DNA from: Saprospiraceae bacterium
Lineage (GTDB): Bacteria; Bacteroidota; Bacteroidia; Chitinophagales; Saprospiraceae
Length of the DNA: 64,000 nt
Reading direction: 5' to 3'
NCBI GenBank assembly: GCA_020630435.1
Contig: JAHDBJ010000015.1
Span: 1 to 64,000 of the forward strand
Both the position numbers and the translations under genes were made by a program. The notes beneath the pieces were generated by a model that did not search any database, was not told the origin of the DNA, and saw only the letters and a program-made list of their open reading frames with translations. Of the stretch, positions 46,479 through 54,979 are shown piece after piece (the stretch's first letter is position 1; each line of letters begins with the position of its first letter).

Positions 46479-47141
46479 CTAGTTGTTTTCTACCTCTGTC
46501 GTCAGAAACTCTAAAAGAGCATCTTGTGTATTCCCCAGTTCACTGCCGTCATTGAGACTTAGGTGTTTGTATGCCTCTAAGAGGACTTTAAACTGGCTTT
46601 TTTCAGGCTCCATCTCTGCCATTCGTTTAAAGATAACGTCTAGGGCATTTAAGCCGAATGGAGCTTTTTCTTTTGTAGTTTCTTTATAGACAGCAAGTGC
46701 AAACTTGCTGTTCATTTCATCCAAGATGTAATCATTATTTTGAGTATTGATGCGTTCAATTAATTTTGGAATAAATGCACGATACTTTGCTATTTCATGT
46801 TTATAACGAATCATATCTACGAGCTTATCACTCATCAACTCGTGGTTGACAATGGCTTCCTCTCTATTTGGCATATTTAGAGAAACTTTCACGGCTAGAA
46901 TAGTCGTATCTTCTAGTAAACGATCATAAGTAGACAGTTCTACTTTCTGTTTCAATAAAATCTCATTAAAGTAATCGAGGCTATCTACTACTTCTACAAA
47001 AAGTGTATCTGAACCAATTTTGGTTTGACTTAAGACTACAAAATTAGAGATGTCTAGCGTAGGACTAGTTGTTTTTTTACTTGAATTGTCTTGGTCGCAC
47101 GCCCAAAGTAAAATAGCTATTAAAAGAGGGAGGTATTTCAT
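46479..47141 (-). CDS. lipoprotein of unknown function
   Basis: The 220-residue protein has a lipobox LWAC (C15). The mature part is mostly helical, with charged repeats (TTILAVKVSLNMPNREEAI is one stretch). I do not recognise a domain. It is 7 bp downstream of another lipoprotein gene (47149) on the same strand, and the two probably form an operon. Its stop lies 2 bp from the convergent lectin-like gene. Confidence 0.6.
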   Translation of the reverse strand: MKYLPLLIAILLWACDQDNSSKKTTSPTLDISNFVVLSQTKIGSDTLFVEVVDSLDYFNEILLKQKVELSTYDRLLEDTTILAVKVSLNMPNREEAIVNHELMSDKLVDMIRYKHEIAKYRAFIPKLIERINTQNNDYILDEMNSKFALAVYKETTKEKAPFGLNALDVIFKRMAEMEPEKSQFKVLLEAYKHLSLNDGSELGNTQDALLEFLTTEVENN

Positions 47142-47148
47142 TGTATTT

Positions 47149-47754
47149 TTATTTTTTAAACAAAGTAGGAAAATTATCTAAATCTATATCACGAATTTTG
47201 CCATTGCAGTTTTTAATAAGTTTGATCTTTGATGATGCTTCAGAAGAATCGACATTGTTTTGAATACGTATAGCTGTAATACAGTCCCCTTTTGTTTCGG
47301 TATATTCATCCGAAAAATAAGCCTCTCCCGTACTAGGATCAACATCGGATTCCACACCTATAAAAAACATAGGACTCAATCGAGCAATGCCTTCTTGCGT
47401 ATGAGAAGCCTTCCCAAATTCTACCATCTCAATATGATAAGAGACTTGTAAGGGATTTAATAAGGTTAATCTTAATGCAACGGCTAATTCTCCTTGTTTT
47501 GCAGTAAACATCGTAGCTTCTTTATTCGGTAATGGCTGTGGTAAATGAATCGTATCCGTATTATTAATAATCAGTAATTGCTTAGTTAGAGTTACGTGCT
47601 TCGTACTCATTATTTTTTTTATCGTTTTGATAAAATCTTTTTGTAAGGATTGAGGGATAGCAGAAACATTACGAGATTCTGTATCTTGTTGTGGCGTATT
47701 CGTTTGGCAACTAATAAAGAGAAAAACTAAGCAAATGAAGAATATATTTTTCAT
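47149..47754 (-). CDS. lipoprotein of unknown function
   Basis: The 201-residue protein has a lipobox FISC (C16) and then a beta-rich mature part with alternating hydrophobic stretches (TKQLLIINNTDTIHLPQPL, YHIEMVEFG). Two further cysteines (in GDCITAIR and LIKNCNGK, about 40 residues apart) might form a disulphide. The family is not recognised. It is the first gene of a two-lipoprotein operon. The start lies 40 bp from the outer end of structured element B. Confidence 0.6.
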   Translation of the reverse strand: MKNIFFICLVFLFISCQTNTPQQDTESRNVSAIPQSLQKDFIKTIKKIMSTKHVTLTKQLLIINNTDTIHLPQPLPNKEATMFTAKQGELAVALRLTLLNPLQVSYHIEMVEFGKASHTQEGIARLSPMFFIGVESDVDPSTGEAYFSDEYTETKGDCITAIRIQNNVDSSEASSKIKLIKNCNGKIRDIDLDNFPTLFKK

Positions 47755-47794
47755 CTGTTTATTTTTATTATTTGTTAAGGTCAGATGGAACTTA

Positions 47795-48010
47795 CCATAA
47801 TGAAATAATCATTTTTTTGTGTATTAAAATATACTGTAAATTAAGTTAATTGACATTTTTGAACAATGAATTTTTATTCAAATTGAGGCGTGACACAGCC
47901 TGATAGCCTTAGCTATCAAGGCGAGTACACAACGACAAGTTGGAGAAAAAAGCATGGTCAAAAGTTTAAGAAATTTAGTTTACAGTGTATTAAAGATTAT
48001 TTCATCATGG
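47795..48010 (+). repeat. structured intergenic element B
   Basis: This element fills most of the 346-bp gap between divergent genes. Outer arms CCATAATGAAATAATC (47795-47810) and its partner at 47995-48010 match at 15 of 16. Inner arms of 20 bases (47828-47847 and 47972-47991) match at 17 of 20, and all three differences are G.U pairs. In the centre TGATAGC (47901-47907) and GCTATCA (47912-47918) close a CTTA loop. AAGGCGAG and, 12 nt after the stem, AACGA (47931-47935) follow. Nothing else was seen in the gap. Confidence 0.7.
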
Positions 48011-48100
48011 ACGTTTCATAAAAACAAAATTAAAAAAGAATCAGGCAACCCTTTTTAATTTTTATAATAAAAAGAAATAAATAAATAAATGAATTAAACA

Positions 48101-48787
48101 ATGAGATATTCTTTTTTTATCCTTTCCGTCATAGTAAGCGTATTATTCACAGCTTGTATAGGCGATGATTTTATAGATGATTTTGTAGAGCCCGTTGTAC
48201 GGTTAACGACTATTGTTGACAATATGGAGGAGGGAACGACCTTCCAGTTTGAGGCAGACTATTTTAATAATATTGGAGTTGCAGAATCTGCTGCAATGGA
48301 GTGGTCAAGTTCAAATCCAGCAATCATATCAATTACGAATGATGGTTTCGCTTCTGCTTTAGCGATGGGGACTTCAGATATAAAAGTAAGTGTTACGAAA
48401 AATGGAGAAACCGTAGAGGCTATTAAAACGGTTGCTGTAACAGAAGAGGCGACTATGATAGTGACCTCAAGAGATGGGACACTTCAAACGACAAGCAGCT
48501 ATTTGCTTCAAGGTGATTTTATATTAGAGGAAAACGACCAACAAGAATTGGTCTTGTCTTTCTCGGATAATTATGCTGCGAGTACAGCCTTACCAGGTTT
48601 GTATGTGTATTTGAGTAATAACCCAAATACGACGAGTGGGGCACATGAGATTGGTGCTGTTGAAGTATTTAATGGCGAACATAGCTATACAATTGATTCT
48701 AGTATAGATATTAATGATTATGGATATGTACTCTATTTCTGTAAACCCTTTAATGTCAAAGTAGGGGATGGCGCTTTAAGTAATTAA
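48101..48787 (+). CDS. lipoprotein with BIG2 (Ig-like) and DM13 domains
   Basis: The 228-residue protein has a lipobox FTAC (C19). Residues about 32-122 form a bacterial Ig-like BIG2 domain (EWSSSNPAIISITNDGFASALAMG). Residues about 125-226 match DM13: the LQGDF turn, LPGLYVYLSNNP, the HEIGAVEVFNGEHSYTID stretch and the near-invariant cysteine in YVLYFCKPFNVKVG. DM13 is proposed to have a redox or electron-transfer role in surface proteins; the conserved Cys is present here. A barrel-like protein gene follows 26 bp later, so the pair is probably co-expressed at the outer membrane. Confidence 0.78.
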   Translation: MRYSFFILSVIVSVLFTACIGDDFIDDFVEPVVRLTTIVDNMEEGTTFQFEADYFNNIGVAESAAMEWSSSNPAIISITNDGFASALAMGTSDIKVSVTKNGETVEAIKTVAVTEEATMIVTSRDGTLQTTSSYLLQGDFILEENDQQELVLSFSDNYAASTALPGLYVYLSNNPNTTSGAHEIGAVEVFNGEHSYTIDSSIDINDYGYVLYFCKPFNVKVGDGALSN

Positions 48788-48813
48788 TTTTCGTTATTTT
48801 TTAAATTCAAAAA

Positions 48814-49683
48814 ATGAATAAGTTATTTTTCATCATAGTAATCGTATCATTTTTTCAAACAAGCCTACTCGCTGGAGGCGGTTGGCCACAGCCAAAAGGA
48901 AAAGCCTACCTCAAGTTATCGGAGTGGTGGCTAGTAGCAGATAGACATTATACGGATACGGGATTGACCGATCCCAATACGACAATGGGTATTTTTAATA
49001 CAAGCCTTTATGCAGAATATGGAATTACGAATAAACTGACAGGCATATTATACTTTCCTTTTTTTAGTAGAAATTATATGAATAATGTCATTTCTAGAAC
49101 AACAGGGGAAACGCTCATTGAAGGAGAGGCCATCAATGCTTTAGGGGATATTGATTTGGGGGTAAAATACGGTTTTTTCCAGAATGATAAAGTTGCCATA
49201 TCGGGGACATTACTACTAGGATTACCAGTAGGAAAAACAAATGCAGGAAGAGATGGTAATCTAGCAACAGGTGATGGAGAGTTCAATCAATTAGTACAAG
49301 CCGATGTAGGGGTGCCGTTTAATTTGATTAAGGGCATTTCAACTTATGCCAATGCCTATTTTGGTTTCAATAATCGAACAAATGACTATTCGGATGAATT
49401 GCGCTTTGGCGGAGAACTAGGCTTTGGGTTTTTGAATAGTCGGATATGGCTAATCGGGAGATTAACGAATGTAGCCTCTTTAAAAAATGGGGCAGATGCT
49501 TCTACCCAGACAGGGACAAGTATCTTTGCAAACAACACAGAGTTTAATTCCTATTCGATTGAAGGTGCTTTTTACCTTACGAAGAAATTGGGGGTGTCGG
49601 TTGGTTATGCCTCTGCATTTAGAGGAGAAATCATCCTAGCAGCACCCTCATATAATGTAGGCGTGTTTTTAGATTTGAAATAA
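48814..49683 (+). CDS. outer-membrane barrel protein of unknown function
   Basis: The 289-residue protein has a signal peptide ending LLAG (about 20). Alternating aromatic strands run through it, for example LGDIDLGVKYGFF, AISGTLLLGLPVGKTNAG and LGVSVGYASAFRGE, and it ends in a hydrophobic strand with terminal Lys. This resembles the barrel family PF13557 (once called phenol meta-pathway degradation protein). It is probably a small outer-membrane channel or scaffold. It is 26 bp after the BIG2-DM13 gene. Its terminator lies within the last codons of the opposing gene. Confidence 0.68.
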   Translation: MNKLFFIIVIVSFFQTSLLAGGGWPQPKGKAYLKLSEWWLVADRHYTDTGLTDPNTTMGIFNTSLYAEYGITNKLTGILYFPFFSRNYMNNVISRTTGETLIEGEAINALGDIDLGVKYGFFQNDKVAISGTLLLGLPVGKTNAGRDGNLATGDGEFNQLVQADVGVPFNLIKGISTYANAYFGFNNRTNDYSDELRFGGELGFGFLNSRIWLIGRLTNVASLKNGADASTQTGTSIFANNTEFNSYSIEGAFYLTKKLGVSVGYASAFRGEIILAAPSYNVGVFLDLK

Positions 49684-49691
49684 AATGGTGT

Positions 49692-49728
49692 AAGCCTATT
49701 TCATGATTTTATTGTAATAGGCTTTTTC
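49692..49728 (+). terminator. intrinsic terminator inside the end of the opposing gene
   Basis: A 9-bp stem (AAGCCTATT at 49692-49700, complement at 49716-49724) is followed by TTTTTC. Most of the hairpin lies within the last codons of the minus-strand dctP-like gene (stop at 49696-49698), so the same bases code for protein in one strand and terminate transcription in the other. Confidence 0.75.
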
Positions 49729-50826
49729 ACTCATCGAAGACCAAGCATTAATTTCTTTTTGAAATTTTCGGTACGAGTCGTAAACCTCTCTACTGAAAGC
49801 GTCATCACCGATGAGTTCTTCTACCGCTTCTTCGGTGTATTGTTTTAATGTTTGAAGCACATCGTCAGGGAATGTTTTAATTTGAATACCATCTTCTTGT
49901 AGTAATTGTTGGTAATAAATTCGGTTTTGAGCGTCAAATTCTGCTAACAACCAAGTATGCAAATTCATAGAACCTGCCCAAAGAATGGCTTGTAAATCTT
50001 TTGGTAAACTATCGTATATTTTCTTATTAATAATGAGTTCAAGCTGCGTACCAGGTTCATGCCATCCTGGAGTGTAGTAATATTTAGAAATTTTATGAAA
50101 GCCCATTTTAGAATCGTGGAACGGGTGTAGCCACTCGGTTGCATCGATGACGCCTCGTTCTAGACTGGTATAAATTTCTCCACCAGCTACTAAAACAGCA
50201 GCGCCACCTGCTTTTTCCAGTACTTTTCCAGCGATGCCTGGAATACGCATTTTGAGTCCTTTTAGATCTTCAACGGAATTGATTTCTTTATTAAACCAGC
50301 CCCCCATTTGTACACCCGTATTACCAGCCAAAAAAGGAACAAGGTTGAAGTTGGCATAAAGGTTCTTCCATTTTTCGTAAGCCCCTCCACTTAGCATCCA
50401 AGAGGTCAATTGCTGGGCATTCATGCCAAAGGGAACAGCCGCAAAAAACTGTGCTGCGGGGGTTTTTCCTGCCCAATAATAAGCACAACTGCTACCCATT
50501 TCTGCTACACCACCACTTACTGCCCCAAATGTTTCGAGCGGTGGTACGAGTTCACCACCTCCATAGACTTTTATATCAATGCGTCCTGCTGACATCTCCT
50601 TGACCCAGTCGGCAAATTTTGTAGCGCCTACACCCAACACAGGAAAATTGGGCGGCCAAGTGGTAACCATTTTCCATTTGTATTTTTTACCAGAAATAAT
50701 ATTTGGAGCAGTACTTGAGGTGGTACTTGAAATATCTTCTGAGGGAGCAGGGACACAACTATTGGCTACTATTGGAATAGTGGTTAAACCAATAATACTC
50801 TTTTTGATAAAATCCTTTCTTTTCAT
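49696..50826 (-). CDS. TRAP transporter solute-binding protein (DctP type), lipoprotein
   Basis: The 376-residue protein begins KRKDFIKKS and ends its leader with ANSC (C24), so it is probably anchored after a Tat-like or Sec leader. The DctP/YiaO domain (about 48-370) includes WKMVTTWPPNFPVLG, the MGSSCAYYWAGKTP block and GGEIYTSLERGVIDATEWLHP, typical of the subfamily that binds alpha-keto acids or other organic acids (PF03480). No DctQ or DctM membrane subunit gene is in the window, so it is an orphan binding protein here. A hypothetical membrane protein gene lies 6 bp upstream. Confidence 0.85.
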   Translation of the reverse strand: MKRKDFIKKSIIGLTTIPIVANSCVPAPSEDISSTTSSTAPNIISGKKYKWKMVTTWPPNFPVLGVGATKFADWVKEMSAGRIDIKVYGGGELVPPLETFGAVSGGVAEMGSSCAYYWAGKTPAAQFFAAVPFGMNAQQLTSWMLSGGAYEKWKNLYANFNLVPFLAGNTGVQMGGWFNKEINSVEDLKGLKMRIPGIAGKVLEKAGGAAVLVAGGEIYTSLERGVIDATEWLHPFHDSKMGFHKISKYYYTPGWHEPGTQLELIINKKIYDSLPKDLQAILWAGSMNLHTWLLAEFDAQNRIYYQQLLQEDGIQIKTFPDDVLQTLKQYTEEAVEELIGDDAFSREVYDSYRKFQKEINAWSSMSEKAYYNKIMK

Positions 50827-50832
50827 GTGGTG

Positions 50833-51465
50833 TTATCGTTTGTTTTTATCAATAAAGATAACCCATTCTTCTAAGGTTTTAGGTGTCCCACGATCAAATT
50901 GGTCGGATTTTTCTTTTGAAATTTTGAATTCTTTTTCAAGAAGATGATAATATTTTTCGGTAAGGTATTGGTCATTTTTAATTGCCTTTAGGTTTTCATT
51001 AGAAGCCGAAGTTCCTGAAATTCCATCGACAAGATCCTTAACGGAATCAAATGTTTTATAACTCATTTTTAATAGGGAAAACCAATCTGTGCGTTTCTTT
51101 ATCTGATCACCATATTCATTTTTTAACGCATTAAAAAAATCAGCTTCTTCTTGAGTGATGTCTTCGTACTGGTCAATATTTTCAGTTGTTTCTTCCGAAA
51201 AATCTTGAGCAAGTTGAGAGAGGATTTGATTGGTTTCTCTTTGAGTACGATTGCGTTCTCTAGTGCGCTCTTCTTGAAACGCTTTCAATTCTTCATTGGT
51301 AGGCTCATTTGTTCTTTCAATAAAGCCTCCTTCTTCGGTCTTTTCTACGAGGTTGACACCAAAAGTTTTTAGTAATAGATAACCAACAATTAAGAGGACT
51401 ACGATGAGGACAAACTTCTCTATGCCACTCATACCTTTTTTCTTAGTAGGCTGATGCTCAGTCAT
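50833..51465 (-). CDS. single-pass membrane protein of unknown function
   Basis: The 210-residue protein has one transmembrane helix (about residues 15-35) after a Lys-rich cytoplasmic start, then a charged helical region (about 50-125; TNEELKAFQEERTRERNRTQ) likely to be a coiled coil, and a C-terminal part without a recognised family. It is 6 bp upstream of the DctP-like gene on the same strand, so co-transcription is likely. The gap upstream of its start holds structured element C. Confidence 0.6.
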   Translation of the reverse strand: MTEHQPTKKKGMSGIEKFVLIVVLLIVGYLLLKTFGVNLVEKTEEGGFIERTNEPTNEELKAFQEERTRERNRTQRETNQILSQLAQDFSEETTENIDQYEDITQEEADFFNALKNEYGDQIKKRTDWFSLLKMSYKTFDSVKDLVDGISGTSASNENLKAIKNDQYLTEKYYHLLEKEFKISKEKSDQFDRGTPKTLEEWVIFIDKNKR

Positions 51466-51484
51466 ATTATAAAATCTGTAAGTA

Positions 51485-51643
51485 AGTAACGGACAAAAAA
51501 TAAGTTAACGATTTGGGGATAGGAATTTTGAGTTTAATCAAGGCATTTTTTGAAGGAATAGCCTAGCTATTGCTAAAAAAATAACGAAGAGTAAGCTCAA
51601 AAGGACATAAACGAAATCAGGAAATTATTCTTTGACCGTTACT
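51485..51643 (+). repeat. structured intergenic element C
   Basis: Outer arms AGTAACGGACAAAAAATAA (51485-51503) and the partner at 51625-51643 match at 17 of 19. Inner arms TTTTGAGTTTA (51526-51536) and TAAGCTCAAAA (51592-51602) pair with one G.U. In the centre AATAGC (51557-51562) and GCTATT (51566-51571) close a CTA loop, and AACGA follows 11 nt after the stem (51583-51587). It lies between two minus-strand genes. Confidence 0.65.
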
Positions 51644-51698
51644 AAGTTATAAGAAAGACGGATTCAATCTCTTAAATACTAGATGCAAATGTAGTTTA

Positions 51699-53465
51699 TT
51701 AACGTTTTAGTATAAATTTCTCAGTTAATACAAAATCGTTTGTTTCCATACTTAAGAAATACAACCCATCCGCTAATTTAGGAATTACATTTTGACCTAA
51801 CGTAAAATTATGACGACCTTTTGTTAAAGTTTTCGTTCCAAGCGAAGCAAGATGTTTACCTGTTATATCATAAACAGACCATTGTAGACTTGTTTTTTCA
51901 GTGATTGATAAGGCGATATTTAGTTGATGATTAACAATATTTGGTAATAAATAGAAAGAGAAGGTGTCATCATTTATATCAATCGTAGCGGTAGTTGAGG
52001 AGTTTTTATTTGGATCGGGTTCAATTTCAATAGTATGACCTTCTTTTAGATAGTAATATTCATTTGCCGCAATATCGGTAAAGGTTTGATGAAGTCCACT
52101 AGGCCATTTTACTACGACTTGATCTATCGTTTCAATTGCATTAAGTCCAAAGTGTAAGCGGAAAGAATTTTGTGAGGTATAACCCGTTCCTGCGGTGACT
52201 TCATCAATTTGAATTTCTCCGTTGTTATAATGAATTTCTACTCTAGTACCAATAGCCGAACGATTGCTTTGTACTCCTTCCATTTTGATGCCAAAATAAT
52301 TGCGTTCGGTATTTCTATTTTTAAAAAGTTGATTGCTGTCGTTACGTCCAGCATTGGCGACTACAAGATCTAAAAAACCATCTCGATCGATGTCTGCTGT
52401 AGCAGTACCATATCCCCCCATCTCGCTGCATACAGGCTCACCCAAATCAACAGGCTGGAAGTAATTGCCGCCTATATTCTGGTACAATACATTGGGATAT
52501 GGTGAAAAATAACTATCATTCGCAATATAAATATCTTGACGGCTATCGTTGTTAAAATCTAAGAAGGTAATTCCCCAACCCATGCCGTAGTCGTCTGTTC
52601 TAGATCTGACAGAGATATCCGAAAAAGTACCATCCCCATTATTTATATACATAACGTTTTCAAAAAGATTGGCAACATAAATATCTAGTAAGCCATCATT
52701 ATTAATATCTCCAAAATCTGTTCCCATTCCTAGCGCTTCCAGTGCTACACCTGCTTCAACACTCACATCTGTAAAATGTCCTGCTCCGTCGTTTTGATAC
52801 AATAAATTGCTGTCTGTATTATCGTGGGTAATGTATAGATCACTATCTCCATCATTATCATAATCTAGAAACATTGCGCCCATTGTGTATTTAATATCCG
52901 TTAATCCTGCATCTTCAGAAATATCCATAAAAGTGAAATCCCCATTATTACGATAAAGAATATTTTTAGCATAAAAATTTCCAACAAAAATATCTACAAA
53001 CCCATCTCTATCTACATCGGAAAGCATTACAGTAACAGTACGTTCATTTTTAAACTCAATACCAGCAGTAGCACTTTCATTAACAAAGTAACCATCCCCC
53101 ACATTCCTGAAAATAAGATTGCGTTCTTGATAATTGCCAATGAAAACATCTAAATCTCCATCATTATCAAAGTCACCCCAAGTAGATAAAAAGCTTTTTC
53201 CAGTATAGGAAAGTCCTCTAGAGTGTGCTATCTCTCTAAATTGTTCATTGCCTAGGTTTTCATAGAGTAAATTACGACCATCTCGTTTAGTAATGTAGAT
53301 GTCATCATCTCCATCTCCATCAAAATCAATAAAAGAAGCTCCACGGCAACCTGTTTGTGTGCCATAAGCGATGGTGGATGAAATATCATCGTAATGTTGA
53401 ATTTGAGCATTACTATTGAAAGTAACAATCAAAAGGATTGATAGTAGGTAGACATAGAACTTCAT
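51699..53465 (-). CDS. FG-GAP/VCBS beta-propeller protein with ASPIC/UnbV and T9SS sorting domains
   Basis: The 588-residue protein has a signal peptide (to NSNAQ). Seven FG-GAP-type repeats with calcium-binding DxDxDG loops follow (DFDGDGDDDIYI, DFDNDGDLDVFI, DVDRDGFVDIFV and others up to DIDRDGFLDLVV), so a seven-bladed propeller is likely. An ASPIC/UnbV domain (PF07593; about 395-475, SNRSAIGTRVEIHYNNGE) and a C-terminal sorting domain (about 505-588) come after. Family members are surface or secreted proteins of adhesion or polysaccharide-related roles. It is transcribed alone on the minus strand; element C follows it. Confidence 0.88.
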   Translation of the reverse strand: MKFYVYLLSILLIVTFNSNAQIQHYDDISSTIAYGTQTGCRGASFIDFDGDGDDDIYITKRDGRNLLYENLGNEQFREIAHSRGLSYTGKSFLSTWGDFDNDGDLDVFIGNYQERNLIFRNVGDGYFVNESATAGIEFKNERTVTVMLSDVDRDGFVDIFVGNFYAKNILYRNNGDFTFMDISEDAGLTDIKYTMGAMFLDYDNDGDSDLYITHDNTDSNLLYQNDGAGHFTDVSVEAGVALEALGMGTDFGDINNDGLLDIYVANLFENVMYINNGDGTFSDISVRSRTDDYGMGWGITFLDFNNDSRQDIYIANDSYFSPYPNVLYQNIGGNYFQPVDLGEPVCSEMGGYGTATADIDRDGFLDLVVANAGRNDSNQLFKNRNTERNYFGIKMEGVQSNRSAIGTRVEIHYNNGEIQIDEVTAGTGYTSQNSFRLHFGLNAIETIDQVVVKWPSGLHQTFTDIAANEYYYLKEGHTIEIEPDPNKNSSTTATIDINDDTFSFYLLPNIVNHQLNIALSITEKTSLQWSVYDITGKHLASLGTKTLTKGRHNFTLGQNVIPKLADGLYFLSMETNDFVLTEKFILKR

Positions 53466-53641
53466 AGTACTCCGTATATTGTATTCTCAGTTTTAAGTAA
53501 AATGTGCGTTTACTTGATATGTCTAAAATACTCAATATTTATGGTACTAAATAAAATAAAATCCAGAATCTTACTAGAGTTGTCCTATGTAATACATTTG
53601 TATCTGAAAACAATATTTTTGCTTTGTATTTGATTACTGAA

Positions 53642-54493
53642 TCACAAATATTTCCAATTATGTTTGGTTATTTGATTCGTTAGTTTTTGTTGGATGACTT
53701 CTATATTTATATCACCAATATCATCTTTTTTTACTATAATCATACAACCTTCAGGTAAGATGCCGTTTGAATCAAATTCTAATTCTTTGATTTTTACAAT
53801 CGTTGTAAAACTATCTACATCCTGTTGTTGGCTAAAAGGTTCTCCTGTATGCCCATGAAAGTAATATTGAAAATAAACGTTGTCTAAAAGTTCTCGGATT
53901 TCAATCATTCCAAAGCCTCTTTGGCTACTAGCATCTTTATCGTGAGCGATTAATAGATCAAATTCTTCTTTCGTTTTCTGAAGTTTTTTTAGAATTGCAC
54001 GCTCATAGTCTTGAATAAACTTTTGGTCTTTTCGTCCCTTTCGATCGCCTATTCGTCCAATACCAATAAATTTTAAAGTTTGGTCTTCTTTTGAGAACGA
54101 TTGAATCCAACCCGTTTTACAAACCCACACTTTTTTATAAACATCAATAGGGAAACTAGGATCATTAGGATATTGAGCTTCCAATATATTGAGAAAGTCA
54201 TGATCTTCATGGTTTCCACGTACACAAATCATCTTAATGTTAAGTGCATCTAAAAAAGATTTAATTTTGGGATTTTCTTTTATAAAATCATCATGAAACC
54301 CTAATTCATCTCTATCTCTTTTTGCGTGGCGAAGCGTCGCTTTATCCAATTTACTTAAATCGGGATAAGCCCCCATATCACCACATTGAAGAATGAGATC
54401 GACATTAAAACCCGTTGTTCGTTGATAAAGATCAACTAACTTGAAAGGCAAGAGAAATTTCCCATGTATATCTGCAAATAGTGCGATTCTCAT
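53642..54493 (-). CDS. calcineurin-like metallophosphoesterase
   Basis: The 283-residue protein has the two-metal phosphoesterase motifs in order: DIH (D8, H10), GDMG (D39), GNHED (N94, H95), and later a His in LLIAHDKD and the HGHTGEP motif. The size and the single-domain layout match small cytosolic phosphoesterases. The substrate (phosphodiester, phosphoprotein or nucleotide) is not determined. It is divergent from the small membrane gene at 54659, with the 33-bp repeat between them. Confidence 0.85.
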   Translation of the reverse strand: MRIALFADIHGKFLLPFKLVDLYQRTTGFNVDLILQCGDMGAYPDLSKLDKATLRHAKRDRDELGFHDDFIKENPKIKSFLDALNIKMICVRGNHEDHDFLNILEAQYPNDPSFPIDVYKKVWVCKTGWIQSFSKEDQTLKFIGIGRIGDRKGRKDQKFIQDYERAILKKLQKTKEEFDLLIAHDKDASSQRGFGMIEIRELLDNVYFQYYFHGHTGEPFSQQQDVDSFTTIVKIKELEFDSNGILPEGCMIIVKKDDIGDINIEVIQQKLTNQITKHNWKYL

Positions 54494-54561
54494 TCTAGGA
54501 TAGTTTTTTTTTAGTATAAAAACTGCAATTCCTGTTAAAACGTTCCTAACAGAAATCCAGT

Positions 54562-54594
54562 TTTATCGAAATTTTGCTAGGATTGTCGATGAAA
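54562..54594 (+). promoter_or_regulatory. 33-bp regulatory-looking repeat, copy 1
   Basis: The motif starts TTTATCGAAA, continues through TTGCTAGGATTG and ends TCGATGAAA. A second copy at 54980 differs at one base of 33. Imperfect dyad symmetry (TTATCGA and TCGATGA) marks the ends. It lies 64 bp before the start of the small membrane gene at 54659. Similar spacing in front of a paralogous gene makes a shared transcription or translation signal likely. Confidence 0.6.
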
Positions 54595-54658
54595 TTTGAT
54601 TTTATGTTGTTAGGAGTGTAATTTAAGAATACATTTTTAAACCCATAAAACGAATAAA

Positions 54659-54967
54659 ATGATGTTATTTAAAGTTGTTATGCCTGTTGTTGTTGTATTA
54701 GCTTTTAACGATTTAATCTTTAATCATTTTGATGAAAAAAGAATTGATGACTATTTAAAAGAACGAAATAATCGCTTGTTGTTTATTAAACTTCATAGGA
54801 GCGATAAATTTAAAACCTCCTTGGCTAGAATGTATCTAGTGGAATATGAAGATTGGTATGGTAATTTACACAGAGCAATTATTAATACAAGTCAGTTCTA
54901 TGGTGTAACCATACATGACGATAAGATTATTGAGTACCCGACGGTCTTAGAAACAGATTTGGTTTAA
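54659..54967 (+). CDS. small membrane protein, first of a duplicated pair
   Basis: The 102-residue protein has one N-terminal hydrophobic helix (about 4-22) and then a soluble part. A block YxVxYxDxYxNxHxAxINTSxFYGVxIHDDKIIEYP (written here with x for variable residues) is shared with the product of 55080. The function is unknown. Two adjacent ATGs (54659 and 54662) are possible starts. It is divergent from the phosphoesterase and lies 112 bp before its paralogue. Confidence 0.6.
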   Translation: MMLFKVVMPVVVVLAFNDLIFNHFDEKRIDDYLKERNNRLLFIKLHRSDKFKTSLARMYLVEYEDWYGNLHRAIINTSQFYGVTIHDDKIIEYPTVLETDLV

Positions 54968-54979
54968 CCTACTTCTAGG

